A stretch of 64,000 nucleotides of DNA from Cytobacillus purgationiresistens (GCF_030813235.1 NZ_JAUSUB010000021.1:32596-96595), one strand, 5' to 3'. Shown: positions 54,990 through 63,354, counted from the first letter of the stretch. The notes: generated from the sequence alone by a model not told the origin. Translations and numbers: made by a program.

Positions 54990-56085
54990 AGGCCAACAAT
55001 GTGATGCGAGGAAAATTTTTTCGCTAATTTTCTTTTTTAAGCTAAAAATCGTCTTTCTGCGATGAGATTTTTACTCAATATTTAGTCTACAAACCGACAA
55101 TGGTGATGTGATGTGACGATACTATATCGACGACTTTTTGAATATATCAGCGATAATCTCATTTTATCGCCGATTTTTTTGTTTTATCGTCGATTTTTTC
55201 ATTTTATCGCCCAATTTTATTTTCAAGCTGAATATCGTCTTTCTCAATGAGATTTTTACTCAATATTTAGTCTGCAAACCGACAATGGTGATGTGATGTG
55301 ACGATACTATATCGACGACTTTTTGAATATATCAGCAATAATCTTGTTTTATCGACGTTTTTTCTTGGTTTATCGTCGATTTTTTCATTTTATCGCCCAA
55401 TTTTTTTTTTCAAGCTGAATATCGTCTTTCAGCAATGAGATTTTTTTTCAATTTTTAAGCTAAATACACATAAAGGTGATGTGACGATACTATATCGACG
55501 ACTTTTTGAATATATCAGCGATAATCTCATTTTATCGTCGATTTTTTCATTTTATCGCCCAATTTTTTTTCAAGCTGAAAATCGTCTTTCGCAATGAGAT
55601 TTTTTTTTCAATTTTTAAGCTAAAAACACATAAAGGTGATGTGACGATACTATTTCGACGACTTTTTGAATATATCAGCGATAATCTCATTTTATCGCCG
55701 ATTTTTTTGGTTTATCGTCGATTTTTTCATTTTATATCCCAATTTTATTTTCAAGCTGAAAATCGTCTTTCAGCAATGAGATTTTTTTTCGATTTTTAAG
55801 CTAAAAACACATAAAGGTGATGTGACGAAACTATTTCGACGATTTTTTGAATATATCAGCAATAATCTCATTTTATCGCCGATTTTTTTGGTTTATCGTC
55901 GATTTTTTCATTTTATCGCCCAATTTTATTTTCAAGCTGAAAATCGTCTTTCAGCAATGAGATTTTTTTTCGATTTTTAAGTTAAATACACATAAAGGTG
56001 ATGTGACGATACTATATCGACGATTTTTTGAATATATCAGCGATAATCTCATTTTATCGCCGTTTTTTTTTTAGCTGAAATATCG
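54990..56085. repeat. Tandem array of roughly 181-bp units
   Basis: Six units begin with GATGTGACGA at 55110, 55295, 55478, 55638, 55819 and 56000 (spacing 185, 183, 160, 181, 181), with a decayed half unit before and a truncated unit at the end. Each contains ATATCGACGACTTTTTGAAT and AGCGATAATCTC, then three 20-nt sub-repeats of the form TTTTATCG(C/T)CGATTTTTT, so it is a nested repeat. Very A/T rich. It fills the gap between converging ytlD and ytkD. Confidence 0.92.
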
Positions 56086-56112
56086 CCTTCCGGTACGGAG
56101 AAATCTCATTAA

Positions 56113-56149
56113 AAAAGCAGAGCCAGTCGCTATATGCGATTGAGTCTGC
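56113..56149 (-). terminator. Terminator of ytkD
   Basis: Imperfect stem GCAGAGCCAGTCGC / GCGATTGAGTCTGC (56117-56130, 56136-56149) followed on the minus strand by six T. Confidence 0.75.
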
Positions 56150-56155
56150 CAGTTT

Positions 56156-56641
56156 TCAATTATGCTGCTTATTCTCATTTTGTATAAATCGTTGAACACT
56201 TTTCTCAACAACCTTATCTTTCATGATAAAGCTATATTCATCTTTAAAGCGTTCCGACAAAAGGTCCCCTTTAATTAAAACAGGTCCCGTGGTTTCAAAG
56301 TAATGGTTTCTGGTTTCTATCCTACTCACTTCACCTGCATAAATGGCTTTTACGAATCGATCTGCTTCTTTAGATACTTCGTACTCGCCAAGCCATTCCA
56401 ATCGGTTGAGCAGGGCACCAGTTTCCTCTAATACTTCCCGTGCAGCTGCTTGCTCTAATGTTTCACCAGGTTCAAGCTTCCCCCCCGGAAATTCAAGTCC
56501 CCGTTTTTTATGATTGGTTAATAGCCAATGTTTTTCCGTTCTGCATATGACAAGAACATGCTTAGGCTCCATCTTAAATATATCTTTTTCAAAAGATAGT
56601 CGGACAATCGCTCCGTTCTCATCCATAAAAGTTTCCATCAT
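56156..56641 (-). CDS. ytkD: Nudix hydrolase YtkD (8-oxo-dGTPase type)
   Basis: A 161-residue Nudix enzyme; the 23-residue box is intact: GGKLEPGETLEQAAAREVLE followed by ETGA (GX5EX7REUXEEXGU). B. subtilis YtkD hydrolyses 8-oxo-dGTP and ribonucleoside triphosphates and has an antimutator role. Shine-Dalgarno GAGGA precedes tandem ATG codons. It is downstream of a small conserved gene on the same strand. Confidence 0.9.
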   Translation of the reverse strand: MMETFMDENGAIVRLSFEKDIFKMEPKHVLVICRTEKHWLLTNHKKRGLEFPGGKLEPGETLEQAAAREVLEETGALLNRLEWLGEYEVSKEADRFVKAIYAGEVSRIETRNHYFETTGPVLIKGDLLSERFKDEYSFIMKDKVVEKSVQRFIQNENKQHN

Positions 56642-56720
56642 TATCCTCGCTCATTGATCCTTCGTTTTTTTCTCATTATATATCGTTTATCTGCGAAAAC
56701 CAATGAATATCAATAGCCTT

Positions 56721-57041
56721 TTAATTTTCTGTTGGCAAAATGCCCATACTTTCGATATGCTGTTTCGCTTCTTGGTCACCTAGACGATGGATGACGCTAT
56801 AGACCTTGGATAGACCATCATCATATTTATCATTTTGTCTGTCAAAATGGTACTGCAAATAAGGAACATGGGCTCTGAAGAAGCTTTCCCATTCTGTTGA
56901 ATAATTTTGATCAAATATCTCTCTCAATTCAATAATCTCATCGTCTGTTGCGTCAATTTTGAAATCCCATGAAGAAGAAGTGGAGCTTTGTGAAATCTCT
57001 CCATCAGCAATTGCGATATAATATGTTTTTTTCTCAGCCAT
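56721..57041 (-). CDS. Small conserved Bacillaceae protein, unknown
   Basis: A 106-residue soluble acidic protein of a family widespread in Bacillus (MAEKKTYYIAIADGEIS..., ESFFRAHVPYLQYHFDRQND, AKQHIESMGIL), often annotated only as hydrolase without support. No catalytic motif is evident. ATG 57041 (MAEKKTYY) has GGGGA about 10 nt upstream; a start three codons earlier is possible. It precedes ytkD by 79 nt. Confidence 0.75.
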   Translation of the reverse strand: MAEKKTYYIAIADGEISQSSTSSSWDFKIDATDDEIIELREIFDQNYSTEWESFFRAHVPYLQYHFDRQNDKYDDGLSKVYSVIHRLGDQEAKQHIESMGILPTEN

Positions 57042-57187
57042 ATTTGTCATCCCCTTTATACTTCTTAAGTATCGTTTCCCACATTTTTAAGTAATTTATA
57101 CGAAATCACGATCAATAAAATTAAGTTTACATATACTATCGTTAAATTAAGTGCTTAAAGAAATTTGAAAGGAGCTAGAGAGATATT

Positions 57188-57424
57188 ATGAAAATTATTG
57201 ATGAACTTTATGATTATTACCGCAACAAACTAACTGGAGACGAAGAAGATATAGATATGCTTGCCTTTGCATTTTTAGAGGAAATGAGCAGAGAAGATCT
57301 TCTAGAGTTAATCAATGAACTTGATAATCAAGAGCTAAATAATTTAATGGGGATTTATTTAATTGAAACACTTAAAGGGAAATTTGCTAGTGCTGAATTT
57401 ACACAAGGACAAAATTATCACTAA
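57188..57424 (+). CDS. DUF6154-type small acidic protein
   Basis: A 78-residue acidic helical protein (MKIIDELYDYYRNKLTGDEE, EEMSREDLLELINELDNQEL, NNLMGIYLIETLKGKFA) with a perfect AAAGGAG upstream. The pattern fits the DUF6154 family of Bacilli. Function unknown. It stands alone, divergent from the ytkD unit. Confidence 0.7.
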   Translation: MKIIDELYDYYRNKLTGDEEDIDMLAFAFLEEMSREDLLELINELDNQELNNLMGIYLIETLKGKFASAEFTQGQNYH

Positions 57425-57580
57425 GAAAAGCTGCAGAGACTCTCTTTTTCAATGATACATAAACTTTAGAGCCTTCTCTGTTTAAAAATGCCATGTCACA
57501 ATCCATCATCCATCATTTTATTATTAAAAAATGCGTCCTTATTAGATTGGGACGTATTCTTGCAATGATTGAACTATTTA

Positions 57581-57713
57581 GAAAAAGAGTGGGATGGGAT
57601 ATCCGAAGGTTACCGCTCGCTTTCCGCGGGGAGAGCGTCGCTAATTCCTGTAGGGTCACGCCAATCTCGCTTCTCAAATCCACTGAAGTTTGTTTATTTT
57701 TACTTTTGTCGAC
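57581..57713 (-). repeat. R2 interspersed element, copy 2
   Basis: Read on the minus strand: GTCGACAAAAGTAAAA at the start (57713), GGATTTG, a central CCGCGGAAAGCGAGCGG, and CTTCGGATATCCCATCCCAC, then CTCTTTTTC (57581). The copy upstream of pepV shares all these blocks but is shorter in the middle and reads on the plus strand. Confidence 0.75.
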
Positions 57714-57718
57714 ATAAT

Positions 57719-57751
57719 AAAATGCGTCCCTTTTAGATTGGGACGCATTTT
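57719..57751 (-). terminator. Terminator of dps
   Basis: Stem AAAATGCGTCCC / GGGACGCATTTT with a 9-nt loop, 13 nt after the dps stop. Confidence 0.85.
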
Positions 57752-57763
57752 ATTGCCATTTTA

Positions 57764-58201
57764 TTAATCCAAGAATGCCTTAAACATCCAAGTATGTTTT
57801 TTCAGGCTTTGTTTGACAGCAATAAGCATGTCTCCAGTTCCTTCATCGTTCGCCTCAGATGCAAGTTCAATACCTTCCTGCAGCTCGTCTAACATTTTTT
57901 CAAAGTCATTACAAACGGATTGAACCATGTCTCTTTCATTTTCTTTTCCTGTCGCTTCTTCGATTGAAGCTGTCTCTAAACAATCCTTCATCGTGGCCAC
58001 AGGGTTTCCGCCAAGGGCTAAAATTCTTTCAGCAAGCTCATCTACATGATCATTTGCTTCATTGTACAGCTCTTCAAATTTTTCGTGTAGTGTAAAGAAG
58101 TTACTTCCTTTCACATACCAATGGTAATTATGTAACTTCACATATAAAACGGTCCAGTTTGCCACTTGTCTATTAACTGATTGTATTAATTTATCATTCA
58201 T
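57764..58201 (-). CDS. dps: Dps-family ferritin-like protein
   Basis: A 145-residue Dps/miniferritin. The inter-subunit ferroxidase ligands are visible: LHNYHWYVKG (His), FFTLHEKFEELYNEANDHVDELAERI (His, Asp, Glu). It would form a dodecamer that oxidises and stores iron and protects DNA from peroxide. Length equals B. subtilis Dps (YtkB). A sigma-B-type promoter lies upstream, consistent with general-stress control known in B. subtilis. Confidence 0.93.
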   Translation of the reverse strand: MNDKLIQSVNRQVANWTVLYVKLHNYHWYVKGSNFFTLHEKFEELYNEANDHVDELAERILALGGNPVATMKDCLETASIEEATGKENERDMVQSVCNDFEKMLDELQEGIELASEANDEGTGDMLIAVKQSLKKHTWMFKAFLD

Positions 58202-58225
58202 ATCGTATCACCCTCCACTTATAAT

Positions 58226-58251
58226 ATACCCACTTACCTTATCAATAAAAC
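58226..58251 (-). promoter_or_regulatory. Sigma-B-type promoter of dps
   Basis: GTTTTA (58246-58251) and GGGTAT (58226-58231) on the minus strand with 14-nt spacing, close to the consensus GTTTAA-N12-15-GGGWAW and 24 nt before the ATG. Confidence 0.75.
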
Positions 58252-58351
58252 TAGATTACTCTGTTTTTTCTATAAGGATAGCTGGAGAGATTTTAGTTCA
58301 GATTAAACCGTATAAATGTTAGAATATCTAATGTAAAGGGGGTAAGAACAA

Positions 58352-58540
58352 ATGACCTACATCATTGTGATTATATTATCAATTATTATTGTATTTACTG
58401 TTTTAATTTTAAGTGTATTAACAACCTCAAAAGCATATACTTTTAAACATACCATCGACCCTATTGATAATACTGGTGACCAACCACATAACATAGAAGC
58501 GCAGGAAAAAACTAAAACAGATACCAGCAAAGAAAATTGA
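58352..58540 (+). CDS. ytzI: Small membrane protein YtzI-like
   Basis: A 62-residue protein with one N-terminal membrane helix (YIIVIILSIIIVFTVLILSV) and a hydrophilic tail rich in Asp/Lys/Thr. Position beside dps matches B. subtilis ytzI, though this version is somewhat longer. AAAGGGGG precedes the ATG. Its stop (58538-58540) nearly abuts the cardiolipin synthase gene, so they are probably co-transcribed. Confidence 0.7.
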   Translation: MTYIIVIILSIIIVFTVLILSVLTTSKAYTFKHTIDPIDNTGDQPHNIEAQEKTKTDTSKEN

Positions 58541-58566
58541 TTTTTGGAGAGGAACTGGCAATAAAA

Positions 58567-60018
58567 ATGGATTATTACTCCATATTTATCGGACTCATTT
58601 TCATTCTAAATATTTTACTTGCCCTCGTTGTTATCTTTTTGGAACGACGAGATGCAGCTTCTACGTGGGCTTGGCTTTTAGTGCTATTTTTCATTCCATT
58701 GCTTGGCTTTATCATTTACCTCTTATTCGGGCTAAACTTCCCTAAGAAAAGTAAAATGTTTCAATGGGAAGATCGCAAAAAAATCGGAATTGATGAAATG
58801 CTTTCTTTGCAAATTTCAGCCCTCCATAACAGAAACCTTCCTATGGAAAATGATGAAGCAAAAGCCAATCATGATTTAATTCATATGCATCTTGTCCACA
58901 ATGATGCCGTTTTGACACAGGATAATTCCATGCAGATTTTCAAGGATGGACAAGATAAATTTAATGCGTTATTCAAAGATATTGAGGAAGCTAAAGATCA
59001 TATTCACCTACAGTATTATATATTTAAACGGGACAATCTAGGCAAAAGGCTTGTTGAGTTATTAAATAAAAAAGCTCGAGAAGGAGTAAAGGTCAGGGTT
59101 TTATACGATGATCTTGGTTCACGGAGCATGACAAAGAGGTTCTTTAAGAAACTTCGGGAAGCTGGCGGAGAAGTAGAAGCATTTTTCCCATCCCGATTTC
59201 ATTTTATCAATTTGCGGCTAAACTTCCGAAATCACCGTAAGCTGGCCATTATCGATGGGAAACTTGGCTATGTGGGGGGATTTAATATCGGGGATGAATA
59301 TCTCGGTTTAAATAAAAAGTTTGGCTACTGGCGAGACACTCACCTTAGAATTGAAGGCAGCGCCGTATACGCTATCCAGACCCGTTTTATTCTGGATTGG
59401 AATCAAGCCTCCCATCGTAATGATATTCATTACGTGCCTGAGCATTATCCGCCTATCCAGACTGATGGACATATTCCTATACAAGTGGTTACCAGCGGAC
59501 CAGACAATGAATTAGAGCATATAAAAAATGGCTACATTAAAATGATTTCATCTGCAAAAGAGTCCATCCTGATACAAACTCCTTACTTTATACCTGATGC
59601 GAGCCTATTAGATGCTTTAAGAATTGCTGCATTATCAAGCGTTGAAGTAAAAATCATGATACCGAATAAACCTGACCATATGTTTGTTTATTGGGCAACT
59701 TACTCTTATATAGGTGAATTATTAAAAACTGGGGCTAAAGTTTTCATTTACGATAACGGATTTATTCATGCCAAATCGATTGTTATTGATGAAAAGATTT
59801 CATCTGTTGGTACGGCAAATATTGATGTTCGCAGCTTTAGACTTAACTTTGAAGTAAACGCCTTTATTTACGATGAGAAAATCTCCAACTCCTTAGCAGC
59901 TGATTTTTATAATGACCTTAAGGTATCACGCCCATTAACACTCGAAGAATACAATCATAGATCACTCTGGATTCGCTTTAAAGAATCTATCTCCCGGCTG
60001 CTTTCGCCTATTCTATAG
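58567..60018 (+). CDS. cls: Cardiolipin synthase
   Basis: A 483-residue phospholipase D-type cardiolipin synthase. Two N-terminal membrane helices (SIFIGLIFILNILLALVVIF, WAWLLVLFFIPLLGFIIYL) precede two HKD domains: NHRKLAIIDGKLGYVGGFN and IHAKSIVIDEKISSVGTANI. It condenses two phosphatidylglycerols. ATG 58567 gives the usual 482-484 residue length, though its Shine-Dalgarno (GAGAGG) is somewhat far (about 14 nt); a TTG at 58537 is the alternative. No cls gene lies at this spot in B. subtilis, so this is a local difference. Confidence 0.93.
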   Translation: MDYYSIFIGLIFILNILLALVVIFLERRDAASTWAWLLVLFFIPLLGFIIYLLFGLNFPKKSKMFQWEDRKKIGIDEMLSLQISALHNRNLPMENDEAKANHDLIHMHLVHNDAVLTQDNSMQIFKDGQDKFNALFKDIEEAKDHIHLQYYIFKRDNLGKRLVELLNKKAREGVKVRVLYDDLGSRSMTKRFFKKLREAGGEVEAFFPSRFHFINLRLNFRNHRKLAIIDGKLGYVGGFNIGDEYLGLNKKFGYWRDTHLRIEGSAVYAIQTRFILDWNQASHRNDIHYVPEHYPPIQTDGHIPIQVVTSGPDNELEHIKNGYIKMISSAKESILIQTPYFIPDASLLDALRIAALSSVEVKIMIPNKPDHMFVYWATYSYIGELLKTGAKVFIYDNGFIHAKSIVIDEKISSVGTANIDVRSFRLNFEVNAFIYDEKISNSLAADFYNDLKVSRPLTLEEYNHRSLWIRFKESISRLLSPIL

Positions 60019-60068
60019 TTGTCTCCTCACTCATTCTATTCGAGGTCATACTTGCCTATCTGTATATA

Positions 60069-60100
60069 AAAAAAAGGGACTGAAATCAGTCCCTTTTTTT
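60069..60100. terminator. Bidirectional terminator cls / luxS
   Basis: Stem AAAAAGGGACTGA / TCAGTCCCTTTTT with a 2-nt nominal loop, running into the luxS stop. Confidence 0.88.
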
Positions 60101-60572
60101 ATGCAAATACTTGTTTTAGTTCTTCTTTTGTTTGTTTTAACCAAAAATTCATTAGCTTTTTAGCACCTTCAAGATCATGAAGCTTAGCCTGACCACATTG
60201 TTTTTCGTTGGCAGCAGGAATTTCTACAATCTCCACTGCATCTTTCATGGTTGCTTCCAATAAATCAATAATTTCTTCAACCGTTGGCTCACCACTTACA
60301 ACTAGATAATATCCTGTTTGGCAGCCCATTGGTGAAATGTCAATGATATCAAAGTGATCATACTTTTCTGAATGCGTACGGATATTAAAAGCTAGCAAAT
60401 GCTCTAATGTATGAATTGCATCTGGCTTCATTGCTTGTTTATTTGGCTGGCAAAAACGAATATCGAACTTATTCACTAACCCGTCTGTACCTACTTTATG
60501 AACGCCACAATGTCTCACATATGGAGCTTTTACGGCATTATGGTCTAATTCAAAGCTTTCTACTGATGGCAT
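60099..60572 (-). CDS. luxS: S-ribosylhomocysteine lyase LuxS
   Basis: A 157-residue iron/zinc lyase of the activated methyl cycle, splitting S-ribosylhomocysteine into homocysteine and DPD (the AI-2 precursor). Metal ligands are HTLEH (about residue 54-58) and Cys in [11 protein letters not shown] (about 126); the catalytic Cys lies in [12 protein letters not shown] [12 protein letters not shown] before [13 protein letters not shown] is chosen because GGAG lies about 9 nt upstream. It shares a terminator with cls. Confidence 0.96.
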   Translation of the reverse strand: MPSVESFELDHNAVKAPYVRHCGVHKVGTDGLVNKFDIRFCQPNKQAMKPDAIHTLEHLLAFNIRTHSEKYDHFDIIDISPMGCQTGYYLVVSGEPTVEEIIDLLEATMKDAVEIVEIPAANEKQCGQAKLHDLEGAKKLMNFWLKQTKEELKQVFA

Positions 60573-60728
60573 GAAAACCACTCCTTTTTACAACATTAAT
60601 TTCATTATACATTAAATTCCGAGTAATTTCATCAACTTAATCTACGTATCACATTTTGGACTAATAACCTATTATATGATATGTTTTAGCAAAAAGGCTC
60701 CGTTTTACTAAAAAGGATGAAATAAATT

Positions 60729-60968
60729 ATGATGAAAAAAGCAATCATTGGCATATTTAGATTATACCAAATTGTCATCTCTCCAATTAAACCGCCAACC
60801 TGCAGATTCTATCCCACATGCTCTCATTATGGGATCGAGTCTGTCAAAAGATTCGGTGCGCTAAGGGGAGGATGGCTTACAATCAAACGAATTTTAAAAT
60901 GTCATCCCTTCCATCCAGGCGGCGTTGATTTAGTACCTGAAGAATGGCCAAATAAAAAGAATGATTAA
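60729..60968 (+). CDS. ytjA: Membrane protein insertion efficiency factor YidD (YtjA)
   Basis: A 79-residue YidD-family protein, thought to aid YidC-mediated membrane protein insertion. Signature cysteines and motif: [19 protein letters not shown], followed by [20 protein letters not shown]. An N-terminal amphipathic helix would lie on the membrane. ATG at 60729 or the adjacent one; AAAGGATG upstream. It converges on ytiB with a 4-nt stop overlap. Confidence 0.92.
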   Translation: MMKKAIIGIFRLYQIVISPIKPPTCRFYPTCSHYGIESVKRFGALRGGWLTIKRILKCHPFHPGGVDLVPEEWPNKKND

Positions 60969-61525
60969 GCCTGATAGCCATCAACAACTAAATCTAACTT
61001 TCCGGTACTAGGGTCTATTACTAATCCATGTACTGGGACATCGGGTGTTAATGGATGGTTCTTCACCATTTTCACACTATGTGCAACACTATCTTCCACC
61101 TTATCAAAGCCTTCCAGCCATTTCTGAACGTCTATTCCAGAGTAAGAAAGAGTATCTAGCGTTTCGCTTGAAATACCTCTTTCTTTCATGCTGTCAATCA
61201 TCGTATCAGCACTCATTCCGCTCATGCCGCAGTCATGATGTCCAATCACTAAAACCTCATCGGCCTTCAATTGATAAATGGCCACCAATATGCTCCTCAT
61301 GATACTCCCAAATGGATGACTTACTAATGCACCTGCTGTTTTTACAATTTTCACATCACCATTTTTAATATTTAAGGCTTTAGGAAGAAGCTCAACTAGG
61401 CGAGTGTCCATACATGTTAAAATGACCATTCGTTTATTTGGATACTTCGTTGTTGCAAAATCCCGATATTTTTCCTCATCAACAAACTGTTTATTATATA
61501 CCATCATTTCTTGTAATAGACTCAT
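60965..61525 (-). CDS. ytiB: Beta-carbonic anhydrase YtiB
   Basis: A 186-residue beta-class carbonic anhydrase. Zinc ligands are in [13 protein letters not shown] (Cys/Asp) and [12 protein letters not shown] (His/Cys). It interconverts CO2 and bicarbonate in the cytosol. The ATG before [13 protein letters not shown] has GGAG 9 nt upstream and matches the B. subtilis start; 27 codons further upstream in the frame are not supported. Divergent from the zinc lipoprotein gene, which is fitting as both involve zinc. Confidence 0.92.
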   Translation of the reverse strand: MSLLQEMMVYNKQFVDEEKYRDFATTKYPNKRMVILTCMDTRLVELLPKALNIKNGDVKIVKTAGALVSHPFGSIMRSILVAIYQLKADEVLVIGHHDCGMSGMSADTMIDSMKERGISSETLDTLSYSGIDVQKWLEGFDKVEDSVAHSVKMVKNHPLTPDVPVHGLVIDPSTGKLDLVVDGYQA

Positions 61526-61756
61526 GTTTCTCATCTCCATAGCGTATAGTATTATGTCTTGAGTTGTTTTTTGATAATTTAACTGCTCCCCTGACTCCAG
61601 GCTCAATATTAATTCCTACCTTCGATAATAAACGTTAAAACGATCCTTTCATACTGGAAACAAATACATCCTTATTCCATGATACAAAATAGTGCCCAAG
61701 CAGACAAATTTTTATACTTGCATTTTTCATTTAGATTTTGTAAGATTACATATGTG

Positions 61757-61813
61757 AAATCGGAATGATTACGGATTACTTCTATACAACATAAATCGTA
61801 ATAAATACGATTT
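61757..61813 (+). promoter_or_regulatory. Two Zur-like boxes upstream of the zinc lipoprotein gene
   Basis: Box 2 (61793-61813) centres on TCGTAATAAATACGA, one mismatch from the Zur core TCGTAATNATTACGA, with AAA/TTT flanks. Box 1 (61757-61777) centres on TCGGAATGATTACGG. Centres are 36 nt apart. A TATACA (61783-61788) between them could be the -10. Confidence 0.75.
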
Positions 61814-61870
61814 GAAGCCATATCATCTACTTATCGTTCACAAAGAGACAGATTTCGAGAGGAGAAAACC

Positions 61871-62848
61871 ATGAAAAAATTATCTTTACTATTGATTCCC
61901 TTTGTACTGCTATTAGCAGCCTGTTCAAGTCCTACTGCTGAAGAACAAAAGACAGAGGGGAAATTGACGCTCTATACAACCGTCTATCCTTTACAATACT
62001 TTGCAGAAAGAATTGGCGGAGAACTGGTTGAAACAAAAACCATTTACCCTCCAGGCGCTGACGAACATACTTATGAGCCTTCACAGAAGGATATGATTGA
62101 AATTGCTGATGCAGACTTATTTATTTACCTTGGCCTAGGGCTTGAAGGCTTTGTAGATAAAGCAAAGGGCACATTAAAAAATGAAAAGGTAACAATGATT
62201 CCTGCAGGTGAAAATATTCACCTTAATGAAGAAGCGCATAACGACCATGACAATCATGATGAGGCGCACGAAGAAGAGGATGAACATCATGGACATGAAC
62301 ACGGGGATGATGGGCACAATCATGGCGACGTCGACCCTCATGTATGGGTAGACCCGCTATATGCGAAAGAACTGGCTACATCTATCAAAAATTCTTTAAT
62401 TGAAGCCATGCCTGAAGAAGAAGCAGTCTTCACTGCCAATTTTGATAAACTAGCCGCAGAACTAGAGCAGCTTGATAAAGAATTTGCTGCGACTGTAAAC
62501 CAGGCAGACGACAAAAAGTTCATCGTTTCTCACGCTGCTTTTGGCTATTGGGAAAACCGTTATGACCTTGAACAGATCAGTATATCCGGCCTTAATACAT
62601 CAAGTGAGCCTTCACAAAAAGAGCTGCAAACAATAATTAATGATGCAAAAGAATATAACTTGAATTATATTTTCTTCGAGCAGAATGTCAGCTCAAAACT
62701 AACAGAGATTATTCAAAAAGAAATTGGTGCAGAACCCCTTTCCATTCATAATCTTGCTGTCTTAACAGAACACGATTTAAAAAATGGTGAAACCTATTTT
62801 ACTTTAATGGAAAAAAATATTAAAAATCTAGATAAAGCGCTGAATTAA
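61871..62848 (+). CDS. Zinc ABC transporter substrate-binding lipoprotein (ZnuA/AdcA-like)
   Basis: A 325-residue cluster A-I metal-binding protein. The signal peptide ends in a lipobox (LLLAACSS). Ligand regions are YPPGADEHTYEPS, VDPHVWVDP and SHAAFGYW plus the C-terminal FFEQNVSSKLTE. A His/Asp/Glu-rich loop (about residues 120-152; HDNHDEAHEEEDEHHGHEHG) marks it as zinc-specific. No cognate permease or ATPase lies nearby, so it probably serves a transporter encoded elsewhere. Upstream Zur-like boxes predict zinc repression. Confidence 0.9.
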   Translation: MKKLSLLLIPFVLLLAACSSPTAEEQKTEGKLTLYTTVYPLQYFAERIGGELVETKTIYPPGADEHTYEPSQKDMIEIADADLFIYLGLGLEGFVDKAKGTLKNEKVTMIPAGENIHLNEEAHNDHDNHDEAHEEEDEHHGHEHGDDGHNHGDVDPHVWVDPLYAKELATSIKNSLIEAMPEEEAVFTANFDKLAAELEQLDKEFAATVNQADDKKFIVSHAAFGYWENRYDLEQISISGLNTSSEPSQKELQTIINDAKEYNLNYIFFEQNVSSKLTEIIQKEIGAEPLSIHNLAVLTEHDLKNGETYFTLMEKNIKNLDKALN

Positions 62849-62853
62849 ACAAA

Positions 62854-62892
62854 AAGAAAGAATCTCCTTGCATTAGGAGGTTTTTTCTTTTG
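62854..62892 (+). terminator. Terminator of the zinc lipoprotein gene
   Basis: Stem AAGAATCTCCT / AGGAGGTTTTTT with an adjacent T-run, directly after the stop. Confidence 0.85.
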
Positions 62893-62979
62893 CTCCTACA
62901 TATGCCATTCATGAGTTGCGGTTGTCTGGAGAAACTAAAGAAGGTGACATTCACCACTATACAAAAGGACGTGAGAGTA

Positions 62980-63132
62980 ATGGCAAAGGACGTACTATGC
63001 GAAGTAAATAACTGTACATTTTGGGAATCTGGAAATAGATGTAATGCAACTCAGATTTATGTAGTCAGTCATAAAGGTGATACTGCCAAAACAAGCAAAG
63101 AAACTGACTGCCAAACATTTGAACGTCAATAA
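62980..63132 (+). CDS. DUF1540 cysteine-containing small protein
   Basis: A 50-residue protein of the DUF1540 type (KDVLCEVNNCTFWESGNRCN, ending SKETDCQTFERQ). Four conserved Cys (CEVNNC...C...DC) suggest metal binding. Function unknown. ATG 62980 is preceded by an AAAGGACGTGAG stretch at a somewhat long distance. It lies downstream of the zinc lipoprotein gene but behind its terminator. Confidence 0.8.
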   Translation: MAKDVLCEVNNCTFWESGNRCNATQIYVVSHKGDTAKTSKETDCQTFERQ

Positions 63133-63134
63133 AT

Positions 63135-63242
63135 AAAAAAGCGGAAGCGCTTTGCTCACCGCCGACCAAGCATAAGTCGAGACTCACTGAAAGGTGGTCT
63201 TTGGCTTATGACCTCGAGGGGATAGGCGCTGAAGCTAGACAC
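63135..63242 (+). repeat. R1 interspersed repeat, copy 6
   Basis: Begins AAAAAGCGGAAGCGCTTTGC, has GACCAAGCATAAG, the core GAAAGGTGGTCTTTGG, CTTATGACCTCGAGGGG and ends GGCGCTGAAGCTAGACAC. The outer stem is AGCGC with GCGCT. Confidence 0.88.
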
Positions 63243-63275
63243 TAATTGGAAAATCTATTTCTTTAATAGAAGAAA

Positions 63276-63309
63276 ATGGCTGTCCCCTGCGGACAGTCAT
63301 TCTTTTTTT
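63276..63309 (+). terminator. Terminator downstream of DUF1540 gene
   Basis: Stem ATGGCTGTCC / GGACAGTCAT with a 5-nt loop followed by TCTTTTTTT. Confidence 0.85.
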
Positions 63310-63354
63310 AGATTAGTAAGCGTCAAACTTTCTCCATCTCGTTCCTTTGCTGAG

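Larger units (their letters stand above)
57425..57763. repeat. Intergenic region with duplicated hairpin around R2 copy 2
   Basis: Two similar hairpins, 57528-57558 (AAATGCGTCC / GGGACGTATT) and 57719-57751 (AAATGCGTCCC / GGGACGCATTT), share TTAGATTGGGACG and lie either side of the R2 element. The second serves as dps terminator. A 74-codon + frame crossing it is not a gene. Confidence 0.75.

Noticed and set aside
55506..55799. 97-codon frame inside the 181-bp array
   Set aside because: Low-complexity translation of the repeat, with no ribosome site and not repeated in the other units.
57493..57717. 74-codon frame near dps
   Set aside because: It runs across the hairpin and the R2 element and has no recognisable product.
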